Source: Rickettsiales bacterium (GTDB lineage Bacteria; Pseudomonadota; Alphaproteobacteria; Rickettsiales; CANDYO01). From it: a stretch of 14,213 nt of DNA. Shown piece by piece: positions 1-7,875 of the stretch; position 1 is the first letter of the stretch; each line of letters begins with the position of its first letter. Below the pieces are notes generated by a model that was not told the origin of the DNA, ran no database searches, and saw only the letters and a program-made list of their open reading frames with translations. The stretch spans positions 1 to 14,213 of the forward strand of contig CANDYO010000041.1 in the NCBI GenBank assembly GCA_947424995.1, given 5' to 3'. The translations under genes were made by a program, and so were the position numbers.

Positions 1-170
1 ATTAATTGCAATATTAGGGTGATAATAAAAAAGCTAATTAAAATAAGAGAGCTAATGGCATATCCTACATTCATTGTCATCGATAGCAAATCTCCAGCTG
101 TTTCGCCTAGAGTGGTTGCGCATATTTTCATAATCCAAAAGCATAGATTAATTTGAGGTAGCTTGTTCAT
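1..170 (-). CDS. COG4705-type multi-pass membrane protein, 5' part only
   Basis: The reverse strand reads open from an ATG at 170 to the window edge and gives about 56 residues. It starts MNKLPQINLCFWIMK, followed by TTLGETAGDLLS and then a hydrophobic helix (GYAISSLILISFFIITLILQ). The N-terminal pattern NKLPxI..xFWIxK followed by TTLGETxGD matches, from memory, the COG4705 family of multi-pass inner-membrane proteins, whose members repeat a similar T-x-GET-x-GD motif in each half. The substrate is not certain, so I give no symbol. The gene is divergent from ftsK with 148 bp between the two starts. I see no strong Shine-Dalgarno sequence. The rest of the gene lies to the left of the window. 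The family call rests on one motif and one helix. Confidence 0.7.
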   Translation of the reverse strand, partial: MNKLPQINLCFWIMKICATTLGETAGDLLSMTMNVGYAISSLILISFFIITLILQL

Positions 171-255
171 TAAATTTTGCTCTGTAATTTTTAGCTGGAT
201 TTGAGTATAGCTTTAGTTAATTAGAATTGCAATGAGGTGCTATTAATTTAAAAGT

Positions 256-283
256 TTGAAAAAATAAGTTATTTGGTTATGAT
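256..283 (+). promoter_or_regulatory. Sigma70-like promoter for ftsK
   Basis: TTGAAA (256-261) and TATGAT (278-283) are separated by 16 bp and each matches the sigma70 consensus at 5 of 6 positions. The pair lies 35 bp upstream of the ftsK start. In such an AT-rich stretch a chance match is possible. Confidence 0.45.
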
Positions 284-318
284 AGTCAGATGATTAATTA
301 ATAAATTTAACTTATAAT

Positions 319-2586
319 ATGCATTATATACATTTCTTTAAAAGTCTACTTTGTCTTAGTATTTCAATATTTTTTGCTGTAGCTTTAATAAGCTATAATG
401 ATGCAGATCCATCACTTGATAATGCTACCAATATTGAACCGCAAAATATAGCTGGTCTTCCAGGTGCTTATGCAGCTGATTCCATATTGCAATTATTTGG
501 TTTAGCTTCTTTTATAATTATTCTTACCCCTTTATGTTGGGCTTATGTTTACTTTTATTATGGCAAGGTTTCTTTTTGGTTTTTAAGAATTTTGGCTGGT
601 ATAATTGCTTTGAATGCAGCTGCTTTATTGTTAAGCGGTTTACAGCTTGATAGTAATTATTTCAGTTATACTGGTGGAGCAATTGGTATTTTATGGCAAA
701 CGAAACTTTCTTCATATTTTGCTAGTTATATTATTAAAATTATCGCTGCTTCTATCCTAGCCATAAGTTTATACTTATGCTTGGCTTTAAATAACTCTAG
801 TTGGGCTAAATTTATAAAAATTATCTCTGCTTTAGCTCTATATTCAATTACTTCTGTAGCTAGAGCTACTCAAGCATTGCTAAAGAAACTTAAGCGTAAT
901 TCAGCAAATGAATATGTTAGAGAAGCTCCAAAGGTTTCAACTAGGGTTGCTCCAGTTTTATCAGGAAATACAACTAAAGCTGAAATTCCATCATATACTG
1001 AAGCTCAAGCACAACCTCAATCGCAAATGGATGATGTTCCTATAGTTCCTCGTAAAGTAATTGAGAAGGCAAAACCAGTATATGAGCAAGTAGCGGTAGA
1101 CGGATTCACGTTACCATCTACTAGTTTACTTAAAGAATTCCCAGTTAATAAAGATAATGTGCAGCAAAATAATTCAGTTATTAAAAAACATACTGAAGAA
1201 TTATTACAAGTGTTATCAGATTTTGGGGTGATGGGAGAAATTACCGGAGCTGCATCTGGTCCAGTGGTCACTCTATATGAACTTGAGCCAGCAGCTGGAA
1301 CCAAATCATCAAGAATCATTGGTTTATCTGATGATATTTCTCGTTCAATGCGCTCTACTTCAGCAAGAATTGCAGTGATTCCAGGACGTAATGCTATAGG
1401 TATAGAATTACCGAACAGTAAAAGGGAAACGGTATATTTAAAAGAATTACTTGAGTCCTCTGAATATAAAAACAAGGACTATGATTTACCAATTATTTTA
1501 GGTAAAGATATTTCTGGAAATGTTATCGTGGCAGATCTAGCGCGAATGCCACATTTGTTAGTAGCAGGTACTACAGGTTCTGGTAAATCGGTTGCCATTA
1601 ATACGATGATTCTTTCATTAGTTTATGCTCTAACTCCAGATCAATGCAAGTTTATTATGGTTGATCCTAAAATGCTTGAGCTTTCTGTTTATGATGGTAT
1701 TCCCCATTTACTCACCAATGTGGTTACTGAGCCAGGTAAAGCTGTAGTAGCGCTTAAATGGGTGGTAAAAGAAATGGAAAATCGTTATCGCTTAATGTCT
1801 AATCTTGGTGTTCGCAGTATTCATAATTACAACGATAGAATAAAAGAAGCTGTTGCTAACGGTGAAGTGATGAAGCGTACAGTACAAACAGGTTTCGATG
1901 CTGAAACAGGACAGCCAAAAATTGAGCAAGTGCCATTAGATATGAAAACTCTGCCTTTCATTGTGGTTATTGTTGATGAAATGGCTGATTTAATGCTGGT
2001 TGCTGGGAAAGATATTGAAACTTCTATTCAGCGCTTAGCTCAGATGGCTAGAGCCGCTGGAATTCATATAATTATGGCAACTCAGCGTCCTTCAGTGGAT
2101 GTGATAACTGGCGTTATTAAAGCTAACTTCCCTACCCGAATTAGTTTTCAAGTTACTTCTAAAATAGATAGTCGCACTATATTGGGTGAACAAGGAGCTG
2201 AGCAGTTACTAGGTAAAGGTGATATGCTTTATATGGCTGGGGGAAGCAAAATCACCAGAATTCATGGACCATTTGTAGCAGATGACGAAGTAGAAAGAAT
2301 CGTTTTATACTTAAAAAGCCAAGGTCAGCCAGATTATATGAATGATATAACCTCAGAAGATACCGGTTATACAAGTGGTGGTAACTCTGGAGGTGGTGCC
2401 GAGATGGATGAACTATATAAGCAAGCGGTGGAGATAGTTGCGCATGAAGGTAAGGCTTCAACCAGTTTTATTCAGCGTTGTTTAAAGATAGGCTATAATC
2501 GTGCTGCTAATATTATGGAACAAATGGAAAGAGATGGCTTAGTGGGTAAGCCTAATCATGTTGGTAAACGTGAAATATTGATGTAA
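319..2586 (+). CDS. ftsK: DNA translocase FtsK
   Basis: FtsK is a septum-anchored hexameric ATPase that pumps chromosomal DNA during division and helps resolve dimers with XerCD. The 755-residue protein has four N-terminal membrane helices (about residues 10-26, 57-80, 87-108 and 130-160) and a short Q/P-rich linker (about 180-265). The alpha/beta motor follows, introduced by FTLPSTSLL at 263. Walker A is GTTGSGKS (417-424) and Walker B is VIVDEMAD with D553-E554. ATQRPSVDVITG and a C-terminal winged-helix gamma domain (about 696-755, ending GKREILM) complete the protein. The length fits the short-linker FtsK/SpoIIIE type rather than the roughly 1300-residue E. coli form. The gamma domain implies recognition of polar KOPS-like sites. 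The ATG at 319 is the only good start ahead of the first helix, and its ribosome site is weak. No frame damage is seen. Confidence 0.97.
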   Translation: MHYIHFFKSLLCLSISIFFAVALISYNDADPSLDNATNIEPQNIAGLPGAYAADSILQLFGLASFIIILTPLCWAYVYFYYGKVSFWFLRILAGIIALNAAALLLSGLQLDSNYFSYTGGAIGILWQTKLSSYFASYIIKIIAASILAISLYLCLALNNSSWAKFIKIISALALYSITSVARATQALLKKLKRNSANEYVREAPKVSTRVAPVLSGNTTKAEIPSYTEAQAQPQSQMDDVPIVPRKVIEKAKPVYEQVAVDGFTLPSTSLLKEFPVNKDNVQQNNSVIKKHTEELLQVLSDFGVMGEITGAASGPVVTLYELEPAAGTKSSRIIGLSDDISRSMRSTSARIAVIPGRNAIGIELPNSKRETVYLKELLESSEYKNKDYDLPIILGKDISGNVIVADLARMPHLLVAGTTGSGKSVAINTMILSLVYALTPDQCKFIMVDPKMLELSVYDGIPHLLTNVVTEPGKAVVALKWVVKEMENRYRLMSNLGVRSIHNYNDRIKEAVANGEVMKRTVQTGFDAETGQPKIEQVPLDMKTLPFIVVIVDEMADLMLVAGKDIETSIQRLAQMARAAGIHIIMATQRPSVDVITGVIKANFPTRISFQVTSKIDSRTILGEQGAEQLLGKGDMLYMAGGSKITRIHGPFVADDEVERIVLYLKSQGQPDYMNDITSEDTGYTSGGNSGGGAEMDELYKQAVEIVAHEGKASTSFIQRCLKIGYNRAANIMEQMERDGLVGKPNHVGKREILM

Positions 2587-2644
2587 TTAAAAGCTGCATA
2601 CAAGAAGGGTAGTATGATATAGTTTTGTATAAAACAAATATAAA

Positions 2645-2862
2645 GACCATTGTACGAGATATAATTTATCAAAACAATCTATCAAAACAATGCGATGACG
2701 TTACCCTTGGCCGAAGGCCGAGGGTCCAGTTGAAATCTTTTAAATACTTTGAATACTTAACTACTTAAGAGATTTTAACTGGATCCTTGCCGCTAGCTAA
2801 AGCTAGCGGCAAGGATGACGGCCTCGTTTGTTTTTAGTGTGATTTTAGCTTATACAATAGTC
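2645..2862. repeat. Palindromic repeat E1, cloverleaf-type, 218 bp
   Basis: The element is bounded by inverted termini: left GACCATTGTACGAG, right reading GACTATTGTATAAG on the reverse strand. Inside are three hairpins. Arm A is 2704-2724 (CCCTTGGCC, loop GAA, GGCCGAGGG). The central stem pairs 2725-2741 with 2767-2783 (15 of 17 positions). Arm C pairs 2785-2798 with 2801-2814 (14 bp, perfect, 2-nt loop). GGATGACGGC follows. E2 and E4 share the termini, GTCATC-type motifs, the central stem and the overall length. There is no coding capacity. It is probably a non-autonomous palindromic element. It fills the ftsK-corA gap, and arm C could also terminate transcription, though no T-run follows directly. 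Confidence 0.85.
2828..2856 (+). promoter_or_regulatory. Possible outward promoter in the right end of E1
   Basis: TTGTTT (2828-2833) and TATACA (2851-2856) are 17 bp apart within the right terminal repeat and point into corA, 23 bp upstream of its start. The equivalent place in E2 has TTGTTT (7812-7817) followed by TATGTAATAAT before the ABC transporter. Both boxes are only moderate matches. Confidence 0.3.
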
Positions 2863-2878
2863 CCTTAAGGAAATTATT

Positions 2879-3853
2879 ATGCTTAAATACTATACCATCA
2901 AGAATGATATTCTATCTTCATGCTCTGAAAGAGAAATCTTAAATAATGCAATGAAGCCTATTTGGATCGATATCTTTGATCCTACTTTAGCAGAAGAAAA
3001 TCTAATAGAAGAATACTTGAAAATTAATTTGCCTACTCAACACGAGATGACCCCGCTTGTACTATCAAGCCATCATTATAAAAATCAAGGTGGACTTTAT
3101 GTAACGGCAACTCTTATTGCCGATGATCAGGAAATGCAAAATGTTATTTTTATTTTTATAGAAGATAAAATTGTAACACTGCGATATGCTACATTTCATT
3201 CATTTGAACTATTTTTGAGCTATATTAAAATTAATAGCCAGGATGCATTAACTAATATTGGTATGTTTACCAGTCTAATCGAAGCAGTAATTAATCATAT
3301 TGGTGATTCTTTAGAAGAAGTTGGTCGTTCTATTAGCAAGATATCATCCACTATTTTTAATGCAAAGAATCATCCTAAAAAAGGTAAAAAGAAAGAAAAA
3401 TTACATTTCAATAATATCATTGATCAAATAGGCAATAATGGTGATTTGATTGCCAAAAATCATGAAAGTTTAATCAGCATTTATTGTGCTTTGATTTATA
3501 TTTTGGAATCAAAACAATTTAAGCCAGTTCATCAAGATGTAGAAAAAGTCCATAATTTAATCAATAATATTTCTCCACTAAAAGATCGAGCTTCTTTTCT
3601 TTCGCAAAAACTTGATTTTCTTTTAGATGTTTGTCTGGGAAAAATTAGTATTGAGCAGAATAGAATCATTAAAATAGTTTCTATAGCTGCTCTTATTTTT
3701 TTCCCGCCGACCATCATTGCTACCATCTATGGCATGAATTTTGAAGCAATACCTGAATTAAAATGGCAATTGGGTTATCCATTTGCTTTGCTATTAATTG
3801 TCCTATCTGCGGTATTGCCTTATTTTTACTTTAAGCATAAAGATTGGATTTAA
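2879..3853 (+). CDS. corA: CorA-family divalent cation (magnesium) transporter
   Basis: CorA proteins form homopentameric inner-membrane channels for Mg2+ and sometimes Co2+ or Ni2+. The 324-residue protein has a soluble N-terminal domain (WIDIFDPT near 29-36, LPTQHEMTPLVLSSHHY near 51-67) and a long helical region (about 130-255). Two C-terminal membrane helices follow (about 264-283 and 297-318). The signature YGMN lies at residues 284-287 at the end of the first helix, where the pore selectivity loop is expected, and is followed by FE. The basic tail FKHKDWI is typical of the family. Length is normal. The ATG at 2879 has a good AAGGAAA site just upstream, next to the edge of E1. The gene converges on the glycosyltransferase with only 20 bp between the stops and no obvious terminator. 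Confidence 0.93.
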   Translation: MLKYYTIKNDILSSCSEREILNNAMKPIWIDIFDPTLAEENLIEEYLKINLPTQHEMTPLVLSSHHYKNQGGLYVTATLIADDQEMQNVIFIFIEDKIVTLRYATFHSFELFLSYIKINSQDALTNIGMFTSLIEAVINHIGDSLEEVGRSISKISSTIFNAKNHPKKGKKKEKLHFNNIIDQIGNNGDLIAKNHESLISIYCALIYILESKQFKPVHQDVEKVHNLINNISPLKDRASFLSQKLDFLLDVCLGKISIEQNRIIKIVSIAALIFFPPTIIATIYGMNFEAIPELKWQLGYPFALLLIVLSAVLPYFYFKHKDWI

Positions 3854-3873
3854 TCTAGCTCTTACTACTTAAT

Positions 3874-6800
3874 TCAAAGTTCGTAATGCGGTGAGTCTAA
3901 ATTACCAGTAAAATCACAAGTATTAGTATGATGTTCTCTGCAACCCATCTTAGATACAATAGAGGCTTCAAAAGAGCTATTGCGATCATATAAGTCTTCA
4001 GTTAAAGCATATACTGATGAAGATAGATATGAACTTAATTGACCATCTAGTGAAGCAATAAAATTAGTATTAGCCATCATTTCTGCTGCAAATTGATAGC
4101 TAAAACAATAGGCCATTGCAGACCAATGCTTTGCTCCTTCACTGAATTGGCTAATATGACTTAAGTTACCTGATAATGGTATCTTTGTCCCAATTGAGAG
4201 AGTCGCATGTAAATAACCAAGGTGGAAGGGAGTGGGTAAGTCTTTAATAAACTTATTCACATCGTTTACCAAGCTATCTTGATTTTTTGGTGTAAAATCA
4301 TCTTCGAATACGAGAGTTTTATTGTATTTTCCATTGAAAGCTTTTTTCCAGATCATGAAGTGACTGCACCATAAGCCGATTTCTCTAGCGTTATATTTTC
4401 TGCCAGTAAGGGTAAAATCAACTTTGTCAGAATTACAATGAATTTCGTAGATTGTGTTACGGTCTATAACCTCCGGCGTATGGCCTATGAGGTCCAATCC
4501 TGTGAACGTGATATTGCTTTTTGTATTAGTAATTTTTACATCATATCCATTAATAGCATTAAATTTAGTATGAGGCATGCCAATAGAATTAAATGTATTA
4601 CTGATTTTTGTATATCTTGATACTGATTGATTAAGTGTGATTATAAACGCATTATCAAAGTCTATAACATTACTATCTGCTCTACCCATACGATCTAATG
4701 AACTATTTTTAGCAAGATTATTTAAGTTTACTAAAGGCGTAGAAGAGGCATATGTTTCTAAGAAGCCAATATATTGCTTGCATTCAGACTCAGGGTGATA
4801 TTTGAATACATTGGTCTTACCCGTATTGAGACACCAGAAAAAATGATCGATTGGATATTTAAATCCAACATCTTTTAAAGAAAGTAATTTATCTATACCA
4901 TTAGCACTAAAAATAATAGCGTGAGCTCTAGAGCCAGAAGCTTTGTTGGTAAATCCATTTATATGTTCATTTATAGGTACTAATGTATTATTATGCGTAA
5001 AGAGTTTAAAACTTAAATAAGCAAGATGAAAAGTTCTAGGCAGATTGGTTGAGAAAGTCTCTAAACCAGCGGTAAAATTAGCCGCTAAAGAGATATCATC
5101 TTCTAAAACTAATATACGATTATAATTATTTTTTTTAGCATCCTCCCATATAAGCAGATTGCTACACCATATTCCTAAAGCTCCAGCATCAACTAAAATT
5201 CCTTTATTAGTAATATAGCCAGTAAAATTAAATTCTGTCTTATTGTCTGCGCCTGGATTACAGGTGATTCTATATTGTTGATGTATGTTTAACTTTGCTT
5301 TTTTATTCTTGATATCTATACCAAAAAATACTTCATTAGTTTGAAAATTAGTGATTTGCACTTGATATCCATTGATGGCAACAAATTTAGTAAACTTAAG
5401 GTTATGTTGCTGTAAATCTTTAGAAATTAATTCTAGTCTTTCTTGTTCTTCAGGTAAGTTTATTACATAAATTTGGTCTGGCATTACTTGATTAAAATCA
5501 CAATCTTTGGGGTTACTTGGATGAGAATCTCTGCATCCCATTTTAGTTGAAATTGAATTTTGACTATGTCCAGAGTAAACTGTAGAATCTACTGCAGAAA
5601 AATTATAACTGGCAAAATATGCAGTAATCCTATGATCTCTAGCTAGTGTCTTAGAATAATCATCTGAATTGCCTACAAATTTATAGCCTTTATTTAATGC
5701 TACCGCTCCACGATAACTGATGACGTAGCTCCAATCTCCATACCAATGAGTTTCGTTTCCTGGACTTAGAACTAAGCTATTATTTGTTTCTACTAATGTT
5801 GATCTATCTTTAATATGACAATGTAAGTATGCGATATGGTAATGAGGGAGAGCTGCTATAAACTGATTAGCTTGATATATAAAATTATTTGGATTGGGTT
5901 TGAAATCATCTTCAAATATTATAGTATGGGAATATTTATTTTCGATTATTCTTTTTCTTATTAAAACTTTTGTGCACCAAACGCCAATGTTTCCAGCCAT
6001 TAATCGCGCTTTATATCCTTTTAAAGTAATCGTGACTGGAGCATCTACGCCATTGTTACATTCTGCATAAAAATCTTTACCTACAGGAAGGTTTATAACT
6101 TTACGTTTAATATCTAGACCTTTATATGTTTTACCAGTTTCTGGATCAGTGATTTTAACATTATAACCATCTACGGCTTCAAATCTTTCAAATTCTACTC
6201 CAAGAGGTGTTAATGCATGAGAAATTTCTTCCCATCTTTCTGGAGATCTTTTTAAGTTTACAACAAAAATTTTAGTATTATTTTGAGGTATGTTTAGTAA
6301 ATCAAGATTAACTTGAGCTTGTTGATGTGATTTGTTAGTCCAAGAAGAGGTCCAAGGGCAATAAGCATAAATATCAGGAAAAAGTTTAAAACATTGTTTT
6401 AAATCGCTGTGATCAATACAGTTTTCCTTAATTTCTGGTTTATCTTTATCGAAAAAGTAAAATGGAAATAAATGTTGATAGTCTAAAACTTGAATCGAAG
6501 TATCATGATTCTTTGCTTGATATTCTTTGAAAGCTTTGGTAAAAATAAAAGGACCTGTTGCGTTCATAACGTTTTCAATATTAGCTGATTTAACTAATTT
6601 ACCAAACAAGAATTTCCAAAAAGGATGATTAGGCACGCTTGCTATAAAGTTATTAGCTAGTTCGTCCTTTCTTTCTGGGATGTTCATCTTAGTTGATAAT
6701 ACTAATTGATTAGATCCTAGTAATGGTTCAATATTTTTTTGAAATACAAAGCTATGCTGAATAAAAACTCCACCAAACTTATTTAAAATTAAATATCTTG

Positions 6801-7101
6801 CAAAATCATGCCTTTTTACCGGTACATCATAAGATAAATATAATGCAAGCATTTCTGGATATTCCTGATCGATAAAATTCAGGACTTGATTTTCATCCCA
6901 CTCAATAAATTGCCAATCTGGATGGAGAGATTTTAAGATAGCATCGCTTTCATTGTACCGAGCCGGCATATAAGGATTACTGTCATCAAAAGGTATCCAA
7001 ACTCTGTGAATTTTTTTAGGAATCACCAGAGGTTGTTTTTGAATGTTTGTTTCATTATAAGATAATGATATGAAATTTAAGTTAATAGTTTGATTCATCA
7101 T
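3874..7101 (-). CDS. Multi-domain glycosyltransferase: GT32-like domain plus three GT25 domains
   Basis: This 1075-residue protein appears cytosolic, with no signal peptide or membrane helix. Residues about 26-200 resemble the sugar-binding DXD domain of GT32 (Och1-like): IPKKIHRVW, PDWQFIEWDE, KRHDFARYLILNKFGGVF, and later NATGPFIFTKA. The expected DXD after GGVF is replaced by QHS at 115-117. Three GT25 domains (LPS glycosyltransferase/procollagen galactosyltransferase family) follow from about residues 275, 542 and 816. Each has an N-terminal beta strand (IFVVNLKRSPERW, IYVINLPEEQERL, AFIITLNQSVSRY), an (A)(V/I)(D/N)GY motif, IGxWC-like residues, and an acidic motif at FEDDF (E397), LEDDI (E667) and FEDDF (E933). 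Domains 1 and 3 end with KMGCR-x-H and a CDF motif. The protein probably glycosylates lipopolysaccharide, another surface glycan or a host target, but the acceptor is unknown. No clear Shine-Dalgarno sequence precedes ATG 7101; ATG 7098 is an equal alternative. Confidence 0.88.
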   Translation of the reverse strand: MMNQTINLNFISLSYNETNIQKQPLVIPKKIHRVWIPFDDSNPYMPARYNESDAILKSLHPDWQFIEWDENQVLNFIDQEYPEMLALYLSYDVPVKRHDFARYLILNKFGGVFIQHSFVFQKNIEPLLGSNQLVLSTKMNIPERKDELANNFIASVPNHPFWKFLFGKLVKSANIENVMNATGPFIFTKAFKEYQAKNHDTSIQVLDYQHLFPFYFFDKDKPEIKENCIDHSDLKQCFKLFPDIYAYCPWTSSWTNKSHQQAQVNLDLLNIPQNNTKIFVVNLKRSPERWEEISHALTPLGVEFERFEAVDGYNVKITDPETGKTYKGLDIKRKVINLPVGKDFYAECNNGVDAPVTITLKGYKARLMAGNIGVWCTKVLIRKRIIENKYSHTIIFEDDFKPNPNNFIYQANQFIAALPHYHIAYLHCHIKDRSTLVETNNSLVLSPGNETHWYGDWSYVISYRGAVALNKGYKFVGNSDDYSKTLARDHRITAYFASYNFSAVDSTVYSGHSQNSISTKMGCRDSHPSNPKDCDFNQVMPDQIYVINLPEEQERLELISKDLQQHNLKFTKFVAINGYQVQITNFQTNEVFFGIDIKNKKAKLNIHQQYRITCNPGADNKTEFNFTGYITNKGILVDAGALGIWCSNLLIWEDAKKNNYNRILVLEDDISLAANFTAGLETFSTNLPRTFHLAYLSFKLFTHNNTLVPINEHINGFTNKASGSRAHAIIFSANGIDKLLSLKDVGFKYPIDHFFWCLNTGKTNVFKYHPESECKQYIGFLETYASSTPLVNLNNLAKNSSLDRMGRADSNVIDFDNAFIITLNQSVSRYTKISNTFNSIGMPHTKFNAINGYDVKITNTKSNITFTGLDLIGHTPEVIDRNTIYEIHCNSDKVDFTLTGRKYNAREIGLWCSHFMIWKKAFNGKYNKTLVFEDDFTPKNQDSLVNDVNKFIKDLPTPFHLGYLHATLSIGTKIPLSGNLSHISQFSEGAKHWSAMAYCFSYQFAAEMMANTNFIASLDGQLSSYLSSSVYALTEDLYDRNSSFEASIVSKMGCREHHTNTCDFTGNLDSPHYEL

Positions 7102-7171
7102 AGTGATTTACTACTAAAAGGTTAACGATTAATGTATCTATTAATACCAATAAAACGACTAAGAAATAATT

Positions 7172-7200
7172 TTTAGTTGTGAATTATTTCTGAATATAAT
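7172..7200 (+). promoter_or_regulatory. Possible promoter for the TfoX-like gene
   Basis: A perfect TATAAT occupies 7195-7200, 50 bp before the ATG at 7250. The best -35 at 17-bp spacing is TTTAGT (7172-7177), a weak match, so the call depends on the -10 box. Confidence 0.35.
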
Positions 7201-7212
7201 GAGCTTTTTTTA

Positions 7213-7237
7213 TTTGTAAAGAGGAATTACTTACAAA
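7213..7237 (+). other. Small leader hairpin before the TfoX-like gene
   Basis: TTTGTAA (7213-7219) and TTACAAA (7231-7237) are perfect inverted arms around an 11-nt loop containing GAGGAA. It would lie in the 5' leader just before AAGG (7239-7242) and the ATG at 7250. The stem is short and AT-rich, so its role is unproven. Confidence 0.3.
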
Positions 7238-7249
7238 AAAGGTTATTTT

Positions 7250-7630
7250 ATGCGAGAATTTAATAAATATGGAGTTTATGAAATGGTTGATAGTGGATTT
7301 GTTGAATATATAGTTGATCTTTTATCTATTCACGGAAATATTAGATCGAGAAAGATGTTCAGCGGGTATGGAATATATCTTGATAGTATGATTTTTGCTA
7401 TTATTATTGATAATGAGTTATATTTTAAAGCAGATAGCGATTTAGCTAAAAGATATGAGCAGGCTGGATCATTTCCTTTTATTTATAAAAGAGGTGAAAA
7501 AACTATTGCTTTAAGCTACTGGTATGTGCCTTCTGAAATTATTGAAAACGAAGATTTATTAAACGATTGGTTTAATAAAAGTTTAAGTATTGCTAGGCTA
7601 AAAAAATCTAAGAAAAAGACTATTACATAA
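7250..7630 (+). CDS. TfoX/Sxy N-terminal domain protein
   Basis: The 126-residue protein matches the TfoX N-terminal domain: RKMFSGYGIYLDSMIFAIII, then ELYFKAD, AGSFPFIYKRGEKTIALSYW and VPSEIIE. In gammaproteobacteria TfoX/Sxy activates competence genes with CRP, but stand-alone N-domain proteins like this one are widespread and mostly uncharacterised. The C-terminal TfoX domain is absent. Two starts are possible: ATG 7250 with AAGG 7 nt upstream, or ATG 7283 with GGAG (7271-7274) 8 nt upstream. The second begins MVDSGFVEYIVDLL, close to where family members usually begin. The C-terminus is lysine-rich, and its last codons and stop lie inside the left end of repeat E2. The gene is divergent from the glycosyltransferase. 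Confidence 0.85.
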   Translation: MREFNKYGVYEMVDSGFVEYIVDLLSIHGNIRSRKMFSGYGIYLDSMIFAIIIDNELYFKADSDLAKRYEQAGSFPFIYKRGEKTIALSYWYVPSEIIENEDLLNDWFNKSLSIARLKKSKKKTIT

Positions 7631-7841
7631 GTGGATCTCATACTTCAAGCATGTGAGGGCGTCATCTTTGCTCGCCGTAGCCGTAGGCTTAGGCGTAGCG
7701 AAGATCCAGTTGAATTCTCTTTGTGTAGCGTTCAATTACTCAAGGTTGTTAAGAGATTTAATCTGGACTCTCGAACCGCGCTTCGCGCGCTTCAAGAGTG
7801 ACGGCATCGTATTGTTTTTATAGCTGATTTATGTAATAATG
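7618..7841. repeat. Palindromic repeat E2, cloverleaf-type, about 224 bp
   Basis: The left end is GACTATTACATAAG (from 7618) and the right end, read in reverse, is CATTATTACATAAA. Arm A spans 7664-7705, with GCC/GGC and CTTTGCT/AGCGAAG pairing. The central stem pairs CCAGTTGAATTCTCTT (7706-7721) with 7751-7766 (13 of 16 positions). Arm C spans 7767-7799 (ACTCTCGAA...TTCAAGAGT around GCGC/GCGC). This is the same plan and nearly the same length as E1 and E4, but with different arm sequences. Its left end overlaps the last three sense codons and stop of the TfoX-like gene, and its right end sits just before the ABC transporter. Confidence 0.85.
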
Positions 7842-7875
7842 TTTCGTGCAACAGTCGTTCAATAGAGATAAAATC

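Noticed and set aside
1017..1475. 152-codon open frame on the minus strand inside ftsK
   Set aside because: It is antisense to the well-supported FtsK motor domain and its translation shows no family motif.
2645..2862. tRNA or other structured RNA gene, because of the cloverleaf layout
   Set aside because: The arms are far too long, there is no anticodon loop, T-arm or CCA-like end, and the same element recurs with different arm sequences, so a repeat is the better reading.
4438..4620. 60-codon plus-strand frame
   Set aside because: It is antisense to GT25 domain 3 and has no motif.
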